Shown: positions 35,257 through 46,100 of the stretch, piece by piece
Layout of the letters: the number at the start of each line of letters is the position of its first letter
Numbering within the stretch: the stretch's first letter is position 1
NCBI GenBank assembly: GCA_023101725.1
Contig: JALJCO010003961.1
Span: forward strand, 248,001 to 312,000
DNA length: 64,000 nt
Source: Atherinomorus stipes
Lineage: Eukaryota; Chordata; Actinopteri; Atheriniformes; Atherinidae
Reading direction: 5' to 3'
Translations under genes and position numbers: made by a program
Notes under the pieces: generated by a model
Databases searched by the model: none
What the model was told of the DNA's origin: nothing
Seen by the model: the letters and a program-made list of their open reading frames with translations, nothing else

Positions 35257-35286
35257 TTTTAAATCTTGCTCACCTCTGCCACGCCA

Positions 35287-35307
35287 CACACACACACACA
35301 CACACAC
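35287..35307. repeat. (CA)n microsatellite
   Basis: Uninterrupted CA run of about 10 units. Confidence 0.93.
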
Positions 35308-38300
35308 TTGAACAAGCCATATTAGAAAGTCTTTGGAGTGTCCCTTCAGATTTGCAAAAAGGTGAGACTGAGGTTCACACCCTGAATTAAAGAGCTAAAC
35401 TGATGGAAATACTGAGTGCCTGTGAGTCATGGCTCTGAAACGAACTGGACCGAAACGCTTTAGCATGAGCGCACCTGCTGCACCTTCACGCCGCCCGCGG
35501 TGTGCCCTTCACATGTGTGCGACTCCTGCTCTGCCGTGTCAAAACGCAACACGTTCCGGCTGACTGCAATTAAGCGCTACAATGGAAATACTTACCCCTG
35601 ATTTAGTTGTACATAAATTGGGCAACATGTGCTCCGTTGGAAGAGGTGGTTACCTCATCACTCACCACACAGGGTTGACGCGCATTTATCTGGACGTGGG
35701 TTTATCGAATTAAGGCTCCCCACCTGCTTTCTGAGGGTGTCGAGGCAGCTGAAAGATCATCTGGAAAAGCAGCACCGAGAAATCTCAGACTCGCAATCAA
35801 TCAAGCGGTGCGGCTGTGACTAAAATGAACACAGCCATGCAATGAGAACTGAAAAAAAACAACACAATTTCAAAAATAGTTTTTCAGCTTTCTTCTTTAT
35901 TATTTGAGCCTGTTAAACATCATAAATCCTCTGAATGAGCGATAGACTGGAGAGCCTCAGTGAGAGATTTATATCCTTTGCCTTTTTCTAATCCAATATC
36001 CCCTCCTCTTCAGCCATTCCCAAAATGGTTTGGCTGTGAGGACTCTGTGGAGGCTCTGCTGAGGGGAAGCACACACACACATGTTCACACACCCTGAGTG
36101 ACCAGAGCAACAAGAGGAATGTAGCAAGTTGCGCCACATCCCAGCTGGACTGACAGTGAGCGCTAGCGGTGTCCTCCTTTGCACCACAGAGGATGAAAGG
36201 ACATCAACTCGTCTGAGACGCTGAAGGAACGCCTGGAATTAAGAAAAGGGGAAGCTCTCCAACCGGGGCTTGCCTGGGAGACGACCTCGGTTCACTGCTA
36301 AAGTAAAGAGGAAGATGGGGGAAAGGAGAGAAAAAGAGAGAGAACTTAAAGAAAGCACTCCCCACGCCACACCTGTGATCAATTATGATCTTCAAAATTA
36401 GAGAGTTACTAACAAAACCCCGGCCTGTAATAATTCATAATTATCAAACGGACTGGGAGGAGGGAGCTCGCATGGTTCACAGGCACTCTGGAACAAGTTT
36501 GGAGGAGGGAGGAGGGGTGCATGACTACGTACAATGTCCTCAGTGTGGCGTCCCACCTTAGGCCTCTTTCAACTCAAGAGTCAAATGAATCTAACTGCGA
36601 TTCAGTCGCACACTGTCAGTGAAAACATTTGCCTTGAGCTACGGCCCACATCAGTCACATGATTGTAAAACATCTCGTAACCCCCCCTCCAAACGCTGTT
36701 TCAGACTTCCAACATCTGAATCAAAACTAGCGCACTAAAATAAATACTGCAGCAATAAACACCTCAGCCACCCGTTTCCACTGTGTTGTTTGTGTAGCTG
36801 TAAACTTTCTGATCTAACAGATTTGTAGGTCTGCGACATCCATTATCCGCCGAGCTGAAACAAATTAAAACAAGATATTTTGGTCCAATTTCTCTTTGCA
36901 TGTCCAAGTGTGAAGCAAGAACATTTTTTTCTCTTCAGAATCAAGTCCAGGTGTGAACAGCCTGATAGAAATCACTATAAAATGTGATGCTCTGTCTTTA
37001 TCGTCAGTCTTTATGGTTGTAGACACAGCTCTTATCTTAACGAGGGATTAAGTGAGATAAATGCACACAAACCCCTCTGGCGGTTTTTAGCACAATCGTT
37101 GCAAAGTCTCAGCGTGTCTGCATACGCCACACAGAACAGTGAGGCAAGATGAGATACTATCAGTGTGAACTGCAACATTTTTAAAAGCCTCTCTGCTTAT
37201 CGCTGCCGGTCCTAAACCTGCCAAGAGAACCGCAGCAGTGAGAATCACACATGGTCTCTTGCACCAGTGGACACTTCTGGGAGGAGCAGGGGTAGGGTGA
37301 AGGGTGGAGGAGTGTTAGGGAGGAGGAGGAGGGGGGCAAAATGAAACTCCTTTCCAAACAATCCCTGTGCCAGTGAATATCCCAGAGAATACACTCTCCC
37401 TGAAAGAAAATAAACGGAATCTCCTGTTTGGGTTAGATGGCTGAGAAAAAAATAAAGCCAATTTGCCGAAACTGCTCAATATGCGGCGTATTAGTAGCGT
37501 TTGTAATTGGAGGAAAAATGTGAAACATGAGCCAAAATGGACATGTGTAATTGCTGTTTTCTAAGAGCTGGAAGTTCCCAGTACTATAACATCCTTTGAA
37601 CTTAACAGATCGCGATGTGGATGCTATTTTCCAACAGAATGGCGGAGGAGCGTATCTGAAATGCAAATGCCAATATGATGCAAAGTCGTACACGTCAACC
37701 AAGAAATTAAGGGGCGAAAAACAGCAAAACTGTCCAAGTTAAACTTCTTGAGTAATTGAGGCTAGATTCTCTTGTTTCTGGTTTACAAAGTTTTCTCAGC
37801 TGCAGCTATCTGCGGTTGTCTCTAATGTTACAGTGTACACTATAATATATCATACCTCCGCCTTTGGATTAAATTTTCAGCTTCGCACAGCTCTATGAAA
37901 ACATCTGCGTGGACGAATAGCTTGTTAAACATTTACTTTGGACTTGTTAAGTGTAAAGTTTCACTTTTCATCTCTGCTGTGTTGATACTACAACCCAACA
38001 TTACCAAATATCACTAGTTTTTAAACAGTTTTAACAAAAGTATTGTTGATTATTCAACTTCCAGTTGGGTAATCATTCTAAGCAAACTAATGCAATGTAA
38101 ATATTCACAATATAGTTCTCAGCCAAACTAAATGTTTTGAGTGAAATAATGAAAAATGTCATAATTGGCTTTTGGTTTTAGCTTGCCCATCAGGAAACCA
38201 AACAGTCACTAGCCGAAGTGACTACTACAGAAGCGTCGAGCTGTAATCCAAATAATTAAAAAAATGACCTTGTCAGGTAATATGTTGTGTTTTCTTTCTG

Positions 38301-38360
38301 CATAAACTATGAATAATTTTAATTTCACTTTTCAGAAGTCAGCTAAGCCATAGTTGCAAG

Positions 38361-38717
38361 GTTAAAGTGGGACTTGACAGGTGGGGGAGCCTTAAAAATT
38401 TAGTGTTGCGACACAGTAGGGAAAGTGTAAATGATTGCAAAAGCTTTTTTTCTTTTGCTTTATGGGCTGGCTTAACAGGCAAAACACACAAATGGCAATC
38501 TAACATGGCTAACGAACACAAAGAAACACAACAAACTAACAGCCTAAAAATAAGGCTCGGACAATGACTAGAGCAAGGCTGCTACAGACTATGGCCTTGG
38601 CTTTCTTGAATTCCCAATCGTAGTAAATATATGGAATTTATCAAGTGATAGTGAATTTACAAAAGGCACACATTTTGAACTGGCACTGACAAGATGGAGA
38701 GAGAAGTCTACTGTGAA
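38361..38717 (+). repeat. Paralogous block, copy 2
   Basis: Uninterrupted counterpart of 19002-20045. At 38484 'cacacaaatggcaat' spans the point where copy 1 carries the 689-bp insertion. It is followed, after 301 bp of non-matching sequence, by R copy 2. Confidence 0.75.
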
Positions 38718-39018
38718 AGCTCAGATGAGTTATCAGGGCCTTCAGCAACATGGCTGATTCATAAGAGAATGCCATGTTTGGGTGAATAAATGTGGAATTC
38801 AATCAAGTGGAATTTAATCAAACTGGTAATGAAAGTCACAAAATGTGAAAACTATCAATCCGCAACAAGCAACAAGCACAACCTGGGCAGTTTCAGTCTC
38901 CTACCACCTCCAAGTAAGGGTGACAACACAGAACGTCTTCTCACTAAAGTAATGAATGAGATCCAGTGTGAGGAACAATGCAAGACATGAAGCAAGAACA
39001 TGTCCTGTTCTTACTTTT
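38718..39018. other. Non-matching spacer in paralogous block 2
   Basis: No counterpart in copy 1, where only 76 bp separate the block from its R element. Either copy 1 lost this part or copy 2 gained it. No coding signal. Confidence 0.45.
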
Positions 39019-39232
39019 TTCAAGCAGTGATGACAAAGCAGTAAAAACTAGTTCATGTAGTTGGCATTACTGCTTATGTAAATACTCCAAAGAAAAAAAA
39101 CTTTTTACAGCGGAGGATTGTTTTGTCACGCCCCTTCCTCAGTAATAAAGTTGGGTGCGGTAATGATATGCTGCTTTACCCGCAGACCAAGTTGACTTCA
39201 TTACGATTGGCTACACCTTATTTGGCTATAAC

Positions 39233-39478
39233 GGTGCGGCCCCCACCTATCTCGCTGAACTACTCACACCACACACCTCTTCCCGGACCCGGTCAGGCCA
39301 ACAGCACCGTCTGGCCCCACCCAGGACACGGCTAAAAACAATGGGCGACAGGGCCTTTGAAGCCGCAGCTCCCCGTCTGTGGAATGCCCTCCCAGACCAT
39401 CTTAGGGCCCCACAGACGGTGGACTGTTTTAAGAAAGGATTGAAAACTTTCCTTTTTAGAAATGCTTTCAATTGCTGA
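39233..39478 (+). pseudogene. C-terminal fragment of LINE ORF2 protein
   Basis: An unbroken 81-codon reading frame to TGA 39476 with no start of its own. It shows the typical C-terminal block of L2/CR1-type ORF2: 'APTYLAELLTPHTSSRTRS', then 'GDRAFEAAAPRLWNALPDHL' and 'FKKGLKTFLFRNAFN'. The catalytic palm lies upstream in a full element and is missing here. The intact frame suggests a fairly recent insertion. Confidence 0.85.
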
Positions 39479-39651
39479 TTTTTAGATTTAATTCTTATAA
39501 TGGGCTACGTATGCCTTCAAATGTATTGATTTTAATGATTGTCTTTTACTCTGTTTTAATGTTATGGTCTTTTAACTTTTGAACTGTAGCACTTTGAGAT
39601 TTGAATTCAAATGTAAAGTGCGTTACAAATAAAATTCATTATTATTATTAT
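39233..39651 (+). mobile_element. 3' end of an L2-like LINE, nested in R copy 2
   Basis: Contains the C-terminal part of a non-LTR retrotransposon ORF2 (39233-39478), a 3' untranslated region ending 'aaagtgcgttacaaataaaa', and an (ATT)n tail. The uninterrupted paralogue reads 'gtataaccttattt' at 20342; here 'ctataac' and 'ttaacc' flank the insert, giving a short TAAC duplication. Strong 5' truncation is typical of LINE integration. Confidence 0.88.
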
Positions 39652-39818
39652 TAACCTTATTTAGAGTAAGTAGGTCAAGCTGCAGTCGGGCTTTGCTAAA
39701 GGCTATCTGTTAGCAACATGGGCATTTCAGACAGTGAGCTACGTTTATCAGACAAGACAGCAGTTAGAAGATAAATAAACTTACAGGTAATGACAAGGTT
39801 GTGGTCGCCTCCCTCAGC

Positions 39819-40455
39819 AGGTACGTTTACATGGAGACTTTTTTCCCTTTCGGATTGAAATCATTCTGATTGAGGATTTCAGGGCAGCTGTTTACATGGG
39901 AACTAATACTTTCGGATCTGGCGTGTACATGCGCCAATATTCATTCAGAATAATCGTGCCTGACATGCGCAGAATGATGTAAATCACGTTATTTATTAAA
40001 GACAGAGGTCTACAAACAGCTGATCGTCACAGTCGTTGTGGTTTCTGCAGGACGTTAATGAAGCAGCAGCTGATCCTCATGCGCTCCTGCTGGAAACAAC
40101 AAAGAGGAAAAGCTGTAGAGACGGAGTTTGAGTTAAAAACAAACTTTCTCGCTGTCCAGGGAATTACGTTGTTCACAGCCATCTGTCAAAGTGAGGAAAC
40201 GTCACTTGTTTCACGTTGACTTCTCGTCGAAGCATGCGCTGTAAGAGTGCAAACTCACAACTTTCCGATTCAGCGTTTACATGATACCCCGTTCGGTTTG
40301 GGGGAAGGAATATTCTACCCCCGTGAAACCGAAAGAAAATTCATTCGGTTCGGCGCTTTTCATTCGGAAAGAGGCGTTTACATGGATCATTTTAATTCCG
40401 AAAGAGCTTTTAAACCGAAAGCAATCGGTATATTTGGGTCCATGTAAACGCAGCT
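39819..40455 (-). mobile_element. TIR element family T, copy 2 (inverted, nested in R copy 2)
   Basis: Reverse complement of 23953-24566. The left end is 'aggtacgtttacatggaga' and the right end the complement of 'agctgcgtttacatgg'. The R copies at 20122 and 58393 show the empty site 'ccctcagtgttgctgcag', and the flanks give a 3-bp duplication (AGC at 39816-39818, AGT at 40456-40458; ACT on the element strand). Same target trinucleotide as copy 1. Confidence 0.8.
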
Positions 40456-40837
40456 AGTGTTGCTGCAGAAGTTTTCTTTTAAATCCATTTGTTTGAAAAC
40501 CCAGACCTGAGTCAATTAGCTCAATTCACAGTTGAATCAGCGAGGGAGGGGGTGAGAGCGGAGCGGATGGTGGAGGGAGAGAGGAGGGGGGGGGGCTGTT
40601 TGCTTGATAGTGTGCTCTTATTGGAGCAATTAAATTACGTAGAATGATAGAACTACGTAGAATGATAGCCTGCTGTCTGAGTCAACCGTTTCTGAGCAGA
40701 GAGACAAAGCTGACAGACCATAAACAGGAACTTTGATTCTCACTCTGGACATTCACATGGCCTCATCAGTGCACAACAGATCATATTATACCCCCAAAAC
40801 CCCAGAAATGTGAAATTTGATGTCACGGCACCTTTAA

Positions 40838-40938
40838 TTCTTCTTATTTCATCATGCTTCATTTTCTGAGACCAGCTAATCAGGCAGAGTTTAGACTCCT
40901 AAAAATCCTATTGTCTCTCATCTATCATCAGTCACAAT
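40838..40938. other. Short spacer
   Basis: 100 bp of unremarkable sequence between R copy 2 and G copy 2. Confidence 0.5.
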
Positions 40939-41554
40939 GGGCCGGATCTACTAAGATCCAGAATTGCGTGTAGTAATTTGCCCGTAAAATCTAGAATTTT
41001 GCACAAGGGACTGAACCACGCCTTGCAGGTGATTTACAAAGAATGAAGGCGCAAATGACAGCAGGTGCAAACATGTTGGAAACGCCTCTAGATAAATTAG
41101 GTTTTTGCATGTTTCGAGGTTTGCAGCGTGGCGAATTGTGAGAGATGAGAGCAAGGAAATGCGACGCCAGATGAGGATGGAGAAGATAGAGGTAGGAAAA
41201 ATAAATATTATTATAAATATAAAAATCAAATAATACAACAGGTATCTCTGCAGAGTCTCAGAAGTGGCCAGTTTATGAGGACATGGATCAGGAGTTGCTG
41301 AACAAATGAAAGTGTCTGCAGCTCCGACATGGTCTCTACTACACACGAGGTGTGCACTTTGGCACAATGCCGACAGCTTCAGAGGCTCGCGCTGCCAGGT
41401 GACTGTGATTCTGTCTACCTGCTAAAATCCCAGTTAAAACCTGACGTTGGTAAATAAAAAGACACAATTAATACAGCTTAGTTGTCATTATGCTACACAG
41501 CAGCTTCAAACTTTATGCTTCGTTTATCTAGAATATTTTACACATGTTAAATAG
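40939..41554 (+). mobile_element. Interspersed element family G, copy 2 (inverted relative to copy 1)
   Basis: 616 bp, starting 'gggccggatctactaagat' and ending near 'cacatgttaaatag'. It matches the reverse complement of 29667-30284 end to end. No coding frame and no terminal inverted repeat. No target duplication could be established. Confidence 0.75.
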
Positions 41555-42790
41555 TGGTATTTGCTGTGTAGGTTTTCTATTGAATTCAGTGATGAGAACT
41601 AAATATGTTGCTCTCACTGCTCATGAAAATGATTTTGAATCAGATTTCTGCGTCCATGATTGTCCTTCTCAGAAGCTGCAGCCTTTTTTTGCACAAAGCT
41701 GAAATTTCCACCTGCTTTTCAGACGTACGTAAGGATGATCTGACATATCTGTGATGTATATAAAAGCCATAGATGATTTTCCTGTAAATTGGATCATTTC
41801 TGTTATGAAAAGTGCATCCAAAGAAAAAAATTCATATATTCATGTGAAAATAACCTGAAATAAAAACTTTACAAAAAGAGTTTTGAATGAATGAATGAAT
41901 AAATGGAGTAGTTTATTTCCATGTAAGTCAGTCAAAGATCCATTCCACATGGGAATATTCAGACACTAGGGCTTAATTTGAGATGGATACAGCCAGAACG
42001 TATTATGTATTTCAGTATCTTATTGGATCCACCACTATAAAACAAATTGCCTTAATAAAAAAAAAAAAAAAAACTAAATAAATGTTTGTTCGTTTAGGAT
42101 TGCTTTCTGTTTTGTTAGCCATTGAGGTTACACACAAAAGAATCTTGTGCGTAAGCACGAATGTTAACCGAAAGCAACACACAAACCCAGACAGACGCAC
42201 ACATCGTCTTGCTGCGCACAGGCAGGTGACGACAGAGCTGCTCATAACTGTCCCACATTCCCATGTACAAATACGTAAATCAGAGTAAAACAATTAATCC
42301 TTTACTAAAACAGCTGAAATGTTTCTGCTTTACCAGAATCATCTTCATAAAATGTATTTTGCTACAGTATTGCTAGGTTGCAGCAACATCTGCAAGCAGT
42401 ACTTTCTGCTCCAGGTTTTTACAATAAAACTATTGTGTTATTATCTGATAAGGTCCCTTTTTTATTTAGGTGACAGCTCTATGCTTCCATAGACTGTAGA
42501 TTTTTTGTAGATGACTAAAATTACCATGCAGCATTCATACTTTCAACCAAACATCTTTCCAACTTAGTGATTAGTTTTATTTGTTTAAAGGCAGCAGCTC
42601 GTATTAAACAACCTCTTTTTCTCTACAGTCTCACTTCTTCTGTCTTTGTTAACAAGTTACCTTACTTCTGCATCACTGCTGTCATTTAAGTGCCGCTCCT
42701 CATTCGGCTGCATTAGTGTGAACAAGACCATATGTGCAATAAAAAGCACATAGCCATAGAACGTACGATGCAATAGGGAATAGTGTTCAT
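41555..42790. other. Non-coding stretch
   Basis: AT-rich; one A run near 42059-42073. No gene or named repeat. Confidence 0.45.
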
Positions 42791-42939
42791 GGTGTGGCAG
42801 GTACTCAGGGAGATCCAGATAACCAGACTTCCAGGTGAGAGACATGCATGCTAACCAGTCAGCCAAAAGGAAATTTATTCTGACCAAGTAGCCAGGGCAC
42901 ACGATCAACCAGAGGCAGAATGACAGGACCCCACACTGT
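42791..42939 (-). repeat. Dimeric repeat, unit 1 (SINE-like)
   Basis: Shares 'tgtggcaggtac', 'ccaggtgagag', 'accaagtagccagggc' and 'aggaccccacactg' with 43033-43188. The 'atgctaaccag' string read on the minus strand resembles a tRNA-like 'ctggttagcat' head, so a SINE origin on the minus strand is possible. Confidence 0.7.
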
Positions 42940-43032
42940 CCCATCTCTCCCCCTTTTTTAATAAGCATGTCCTTGTGCTCCGCACAGGCTGCCACCAATC
43001 AGAAATCCTTGGATTTATTACCAGTAACACAG

Positions 43033-43188
43033 AATGTGGCAGGTACACAAGAAGGGCCCCAAGCGGGGTTTCATCCCCAGCCTCCCAGGTGAGAGTCATG
43101 CGTGTTCACCAGCCATAAAGATATCCCTGTGGCCAAGTAGCCAGGGCGCATGATCAATTGGAGGCATAGTGACAGGACCCCACACTGC
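43033..43188 (-). repeat. Dimeric repeat, unit 2 (SINE-like)
   Basis: Direct repeat of unit 1, 242 bp downstream start to start, with similar length. 'ggtttcatccccagcc' in this unit corresponds to a B-box-like part of a tRNA-derived head on the minus strand, though imperfect. Confidence 0.7.
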
Positions 43189-46100
43189 TACAAAGAGAAA
43201 TACAGTGATAACAGCAGGACATATGATTTGCTCCATGCATCACCTGCTTTAGTTGCCCAGTCAGTTCATTCATAACCACCAAAACTAATTTTAACCCCTA
43301 TATAAGTACAGTTCTACCATTTACCATTTACCCTATTTGGCAGGTTGGTGGGTGTCAGTTTTTAGCTCTGACTGCATGTAAGATACCAAAAACTCATTTC
43401 TACATACAACTCCACTTTGAAAAAACTAACTTCCCCTTAAACTGTTCTTTTAAAGTTGCTGTTGTTAAGCTAATGTGACTCTCCGTGATAAAATGCATCA
43501 TGTGTATCTGTCCTGAGCTGCCATATTACAGTATATATAATCTGGTTTATGCACAAAAAACATGAACATAATGTGAGGCAAAACTTTGAAGGTTTAAATT
43601 TCAACCAGACGTTTCATGAGTCCACTACAACATATGATGGCACAGCTAGCTGGTTTGGCTAAGCTAAATTATTCCTGCTGTCAGAATGACAAAGTTAGCT
43701 TATTTGCTTTGGTAAAAGTGAACACAGATATAGTATGTGGAAATGCTTTGAACATATTAGGTTCTTCATGGAGACTCTGCAGGGATGTTTATTGTTCTGG
43801 ATATGTGACCGCGCTCAGTGACTGTAAAGAGTTAATTCAAACATCTGGTAAAACAGTAGCCTTGCTTATGTATTCATGTATGTATTTTACTCCATGTGCT
43901 CTCCTGTCTTATACAAATGAACACATGCACCACATGTGAACTTTTGGCTGCGAATTCATGTCTGCAATTTCCTAAATTGTTTAGTAAGCTCTTCTGCAAT
44001 CTCACTGAACCCCAAAAAATGACCTCTTTAACAGTATAATCAACTTAATGTTATACCTCAGTTTTCTTTATCATACAATTTTAGAAGAACTCTATAAGGG
44101 TTATGTATTGTGTGAAAGAAAAAAAAAGATGTTTTTCTGCCTATATTCTAAATGATCTAAGATCCCAGTTTTGCTCACAATACTGGTAATAAAAATCAGG
44201 ATTTGTTCAGAGCAAAAGTTACCACTTTACATTTGTTTTACTTGACAAGAAACAGAATATTATGCAAAACATAAGAAATATAGGGACGTTGGCTGTATTA
44301 ACATATGGAATATATGAAAACAGAGATTAGGAGAGAAGTAAAAGGCTGAAACATGGCAGACTGTGGTGTGACATCATCACCATAAATGCTCACTGGGGTA
44401 TAATATCATCTCACAACATTAAGCTTCTTTAGACATCATTATTTCGAATCTTTAAACCAATCACACCGTATACTCATGGGCATTGAACTGGGTGGACACG
44501 TCCCTGCAAATGTCCAGCAAGTGCTAACTTGTTTCAGCCTCTTTCCATCCATAGACTCTGCCGTCTGTACTTTAGGCATCACTGCTGTTATCCCTGTTTA
44601 TAACCCATTTCTCTGTTATTACCCTGCTTCATCATCTCTTGCTAATGTGATTGGCTCTCTCCACTGTCACTCACTATGTTGAAAGAGCAAGGTGTGCAAT
44701 AGTGGAGAATGGTGGTCGTGTCTGGAGGAAAAACTTCTGCAGCAAAAATTTTAAGTCACAAAGGAATTATTTTCATAATTTGTGTTAAGCCATCAATAAT
44801 GGTGATAGTAACAGTGACAAACAGAAAAAACTTGTTTCACTAGCATGCATCAATATGTTATTTTGTCAGTAACATAATTAAAGCTTCTGGCAGGTTAGGG
44901 AGAGGAGGAGATGCTGAGGTTTCTGGACAGGTAGGTCACAGCAGCAAAGCTTTGGTACTCAGAGTTTCACTTGGGCTACATAATGAACTCAGATTTAACA
45001 AAAGTCCTTATCAGTCATACTGAAGTGTTTACTTGGCCTTCACGTAATATTGCACAGACTAAAAAAGACACCTTCAGACTGCTTCTAAAATTGGACCATA
45101 ATAATTTTGTGTTTTAAGATGAAAAAGAGAATAATGATGACATAAATATGAGCATTTTCTCTAATATTGTAAATTCTAAGCAACTGCAAAGAGTTAAAAT
45201 GGTCAAATAGGTTTTTATTGAATTATTACAAATATGAGGATAATGATTGATGACCAGATGTCCTCAAATGGTAACATTACAAACAAACAAAAAGACTGGA
45301 TGTCAATCTCTAAATCCCTAAACAGAATGTTTTGGATTTTTTTTTTTTTTTTTTAGATTTCCTTATCCATTCTAAAACAGGATGTTGCCAATAAATACCT
45401 ATTCTAAGTGGGAAAAATAAAGAGAACAAAACTAACTCAACCTTTATGTCCTTCTGTGAAACTCAAGCCTACACCCTTGCATGAACTCATCGGGGAGAAG
45501 CTGAGAAACAGAAAATTGCTGTTAGGGTAACAACTCAAGTTATGTATTTATTTTTACCTTGACAAAAGATGAAGGTTAAGTTTCCTGAATCTTTGGATTT
45601 AAAGCTATTTCTTGTTTTTCATCTAAGTTGAATTGATCACGATTACCCTGATCCTTCTAAATGTGTTTACAAGTGCCATTCATATCACAGCTAACAAGAG
45701 CTAGTTAAGCTAAATCTGCTATCAAAAATAACTAAAGTCACCACATATTGAGACATCAGCTTTTATCTTTGTGTGTAAAATCAGGGGCCAGTTAAAATTG
45801 CTTCAAATTCTGAGCAGTAAATTAACCACAATTGTCACAAAGCCTCATATATCCCGTGTGACAGCAGAAAGATTGGCTCAGCTAACAAAAGCAAAATTTA
45901 GACTCCAGCTTCTTCTCCTTCACAGTTTACATGCCCTTTTATTTCTGTAAACTTAGGAAAAAGGACTAACACTTTGCCTGCAGGGCTGCTTAGGTGAGGT
46001 CTGTAGTGGACCCAGTTAGCAGGAGGCCCGATCTGTCCCAGAACCCTCCAATGCATCTCGTTAAGTTAACAGCTTGCTGTCAGCAGAGAGACAGGAAGTC

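Larger units (their letters stand above)
30285..38360. other. Long non-coding stretch, largely free of repeats
   Basis: Eight kilobases with almost no recognisable transposon. It contains AG-rich simple sequence (30337-30380), CA runs (about 34654-34669 and 35287-35307), a hairpin at 35206-35256, a G-rich tract at 37277-37335, and a complex block at 37430-37740. No coding exon can be supported. The low repeat load contrasts with the flanking 16-30 kb and 38-42 kb zones. Confidence 0.45.
39019..40837 (+). mobile_element. TTAA element family R, copy 2, with two nested insertions
   Basis: The left end is a mutated TTCA at 39019 followed by 'agcagtgatgacaaagcag'; the right end is '...ggcacctttaa' with TTAA at 40834-40837. 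Removing the LINE tail plus duplication (39233-39655) and element T plus its 3-bp repeat (39819-40458) leaves 756 bp, against 767 bp for the uninterrupted copy 3. This agreement supports all inferred boundaries. Confidence 0.83.

Noticed and set aside
40951..41367. 138-codon minus-strand frame
   Set aside because: Lies inside family G and is not preserved in the other copy at 29.7-30.3 kb, where the matching region has different frames.
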